Source of the DNA: Trichobilharzia szidati
Lineage: Eukaryota; Platyhelminthes; Trematoda; Strigeidida; Schistosomatidae
DNA: 64,000 nt
Assembly: GCA_944472155.2 (NCBI GenBank)
Contig: OX235271.1
Span: forward strand, 26,606,977-26,670,976
Reading direction: 5' to 3'
The position numbers and the translations under genes are program-made. The notes under the pieces were generated by a model that had not been told where the DNA came from, ran no database searches, and was given only the letters and a program-made list of their open reading frames with translations. Shown here one piece after another: positions 55,801 through 58,800 of the stretch. Positions within the stretch are counted from its first letter, which is position 1; each line of letters begins with the position of its first letter.

Positions 55801-58800
55801 GCGGTTTAATAGAAGCTGCTAAATAGCCAAGAATATTGACAGCACAAGCTGTATGGTCTGGTAGGTAATCTGCCAGCAAACAGTATCTAAACACAAACGA
55901 AAATAAAACAAAGCACATTTAAAAACCTTTCAGTTAAAAGAAAAAAAATATATATATAATGGTAATCCAGAGTGATAAAATCAGAGCACACCACCATTAT
56001 TAAGAACAATATTGAGTGGAACTTAGTCAACAATAGTTGGAGGCTAATTGTAAGCTTGTGGACAGTCATGGAAAAATTTGAAAGTGGTGCCAGAGAACCC
56101 AGTGTAGTGAAAATGTGTCTCCGAGTTCCTGTGCTCCACTTGAAATATCTATTTTTTTATTTTGATTACAGCTTGATGCCACACCGTATTTTCAGTACAA
56201 GTATGGAATTTTCAGCATGGATATCGGTAGCCCAAATTTTACAGGCCGACCATAGATATCGGGTGTGCGTCGGCAAGGGATCGAACCCCGGACCATGTGC
56301 ATGATCGGCGAGAGTCCTAACCACTGTGCCACCGACGCACATTACTCACTCCTCGTTCGTCGGTGGCACAGTGGTTAGGACTCTCGCCGATCATGCACAT
56401 GGTCCGGGGTTCGATCCCTTGCCGACGCACACCCGATATCTATGGTCGGCCTGTAAAATTTGGGCTACCGATATCCATGCTGAAAATTCCATACTTGTAC
56501 TGAAAATACGGTGTGGCATCAAGCTGTAATCAAAAGTATAAAATAAAATAAAAAATAAGCATCTCCACATCAAATATTGAACATAAAGAGGTCAAACCAA
56601 TTGATAAGAAAGGAAACTGTAAATAGCCGCACAGTTGACAACAGCAGTTACACACAGACTTGGGTAGTTAGTGTGGAGGCTAACAACTCTCAGTAGGGGC
56701 TACCGTAGGTGGAGTGAGATCAAAACCTGTGGCTGTATGTCTGTTTACAAATGAACTAAAGCTCTACCAATCCCCAGAAGACACCCGTCTACCCCAATCA
56801 CTAGCAACAATTTTCATAAAAAGACACATATACCATACGTTAGTTTGTCTCAACTCACTTTAACAACATTGGAATAAGATCTGCTTTACCAGATCCACTA
56901 TTAGTTGACATAAGTAAACGTGAAACATACACAGGTAGAACAGTAAGACCAAATGATGGTAGATTTGGTAGAGGGATAGAAACATTAGAGGCAACGATAT
57001 GTCCAGAACCAATTCGAGGTCTAAATATCAAAAAAAAAAATTAAAATTGTCATTAAACAGAGGAAAAGGTCAATTGAAAGAAACCATATGCAATTTTTAA
57101 ACAAACCAATCAAAAACCTATTGCCAAGCAAATATACCGAAGGCAATGAAACGGATTGAATATAACTCTCTCAGAAGAATGTTGAGGAGTTAAATTAGAA
57201 AAACCACGTCCTCGAGTGGAACCCAGATGGGAAGTGACGAGTTTGGCGTTGGGTTAAGGGTGTTATTATGAAGGAAATCGTGTGAGGAGGAAGTGAAAGT
57301 TTATAGGGTGCTGAGGTGCCAGCTAAAAATGACTTCAGAGAACAGGATGAAATGGAGATACACTGCTGAATTCATATGACCCACCCAAAACCCAATGGAA
57401 TAACAATAATCATAATTATATACAATTCAACAAACTATCTTTAGTGAATATAATCACCCTTTAGAAGCGTAACGCATCGATTGTTTAGTGGTAGAATGCC
57501 CGTTAACTCAGTAAGCCGTCTTGGTTCCCTTCCCTCCCAACGCCCTCTGAAACCACGCACAGTAAACTAGTCAACTGTAAAGCCGGAAAAGAGATGGGCT
57601 GACCGTGAGAATAGTGACCCCAGTACGTAAAAAATCGCACTACAGTTCCTGGGACTTCAAATAGCTCGACACAACTTATGCTCCACTAGGAACGTAAAAC
57701 ACTGAAAAATAAATATGACGAAAAATTTAAAAGCGCTATCACGCCTGTTATCGTAATAACTCACTGTATATTTGTTGCTATACGTCGAACAAATGTTACT
57801 AGAATATCTTCACTAGCCAGTAGTCGACGGATAAGACTTAAACCGGCGTATGTAGCACGTGTCATTCCAGCTGGTGGTCCATTCGGTAGAGGAAATTCAA
57901 GATGTCGATGTAAACCAACCTCTAGAAGACCAGTAACCTAAAATTTAAAAAGATATATATATATATATACACCACTGAAAAATTACGCAATCTTACGTAG
58001 CTTTATTCTGGACAGTGTTCATACAATGTAATGAATTTTCAGCGGTATTTATTGCAGAATATTTTTTCACTCGTCCAAGATACACAAATAAAATACAAAT
58101 CGGCAGTAGGTCGTGTGACTCAACGCTGTCTAACCGGAAGCGCAAACCAATCCCCTTATGGTATTTGTTCTCTGTCTCCTTCAAGAAGTGCACGATATTT
58201 GGTTGAAAGGCAAATATAAAAAGTTCACGAGTATACTTTGATATCCAGGGACATAACCCAAGAATAGAAGCCATCTCGTGTATTGAGAAACACTGCCACC
58301 CATGATTATGCCTTTTTCTCAAGTTTCTACTAAACTTGAGAATCGGTAGGTTGCAGACATTTTAAATAGTCCCGAGAGTAGAAAATACCATTACTATTAT
58401 TATTATTCCCTTGGGTTCCGTGTGGAACATAGGGCTTCAACAACACATCTCCACTTTCTTCTACTTTCTGCTGTCCTCTTCATCTGAGTCCACGACTGCC
58501 CATAATCTCTCATCTCCTCTTCTCCAAACGGTCTCCACCATGTCACCCTCGGATGGCCAACTGTTTACTTCCCATTGGGATTCCACTCAACCGACGGCCT
58601 ACATTGCGCGCGATGTCATTCGACGGCCCCTTCAATATATGTCCGATCCATTACCATTTTCTTCTACATCAACTTTCTTTCATCAACTTTCAAAGCTTCA
58701 TGTCCCTAAGCAGAAAGAGGAACCTGATATACGCTCTTTCCTCGAGGATTCGGAAGATATGCAGCGAGGAAGTGATTGAAGAAGAACTGCGCAATCTCCG

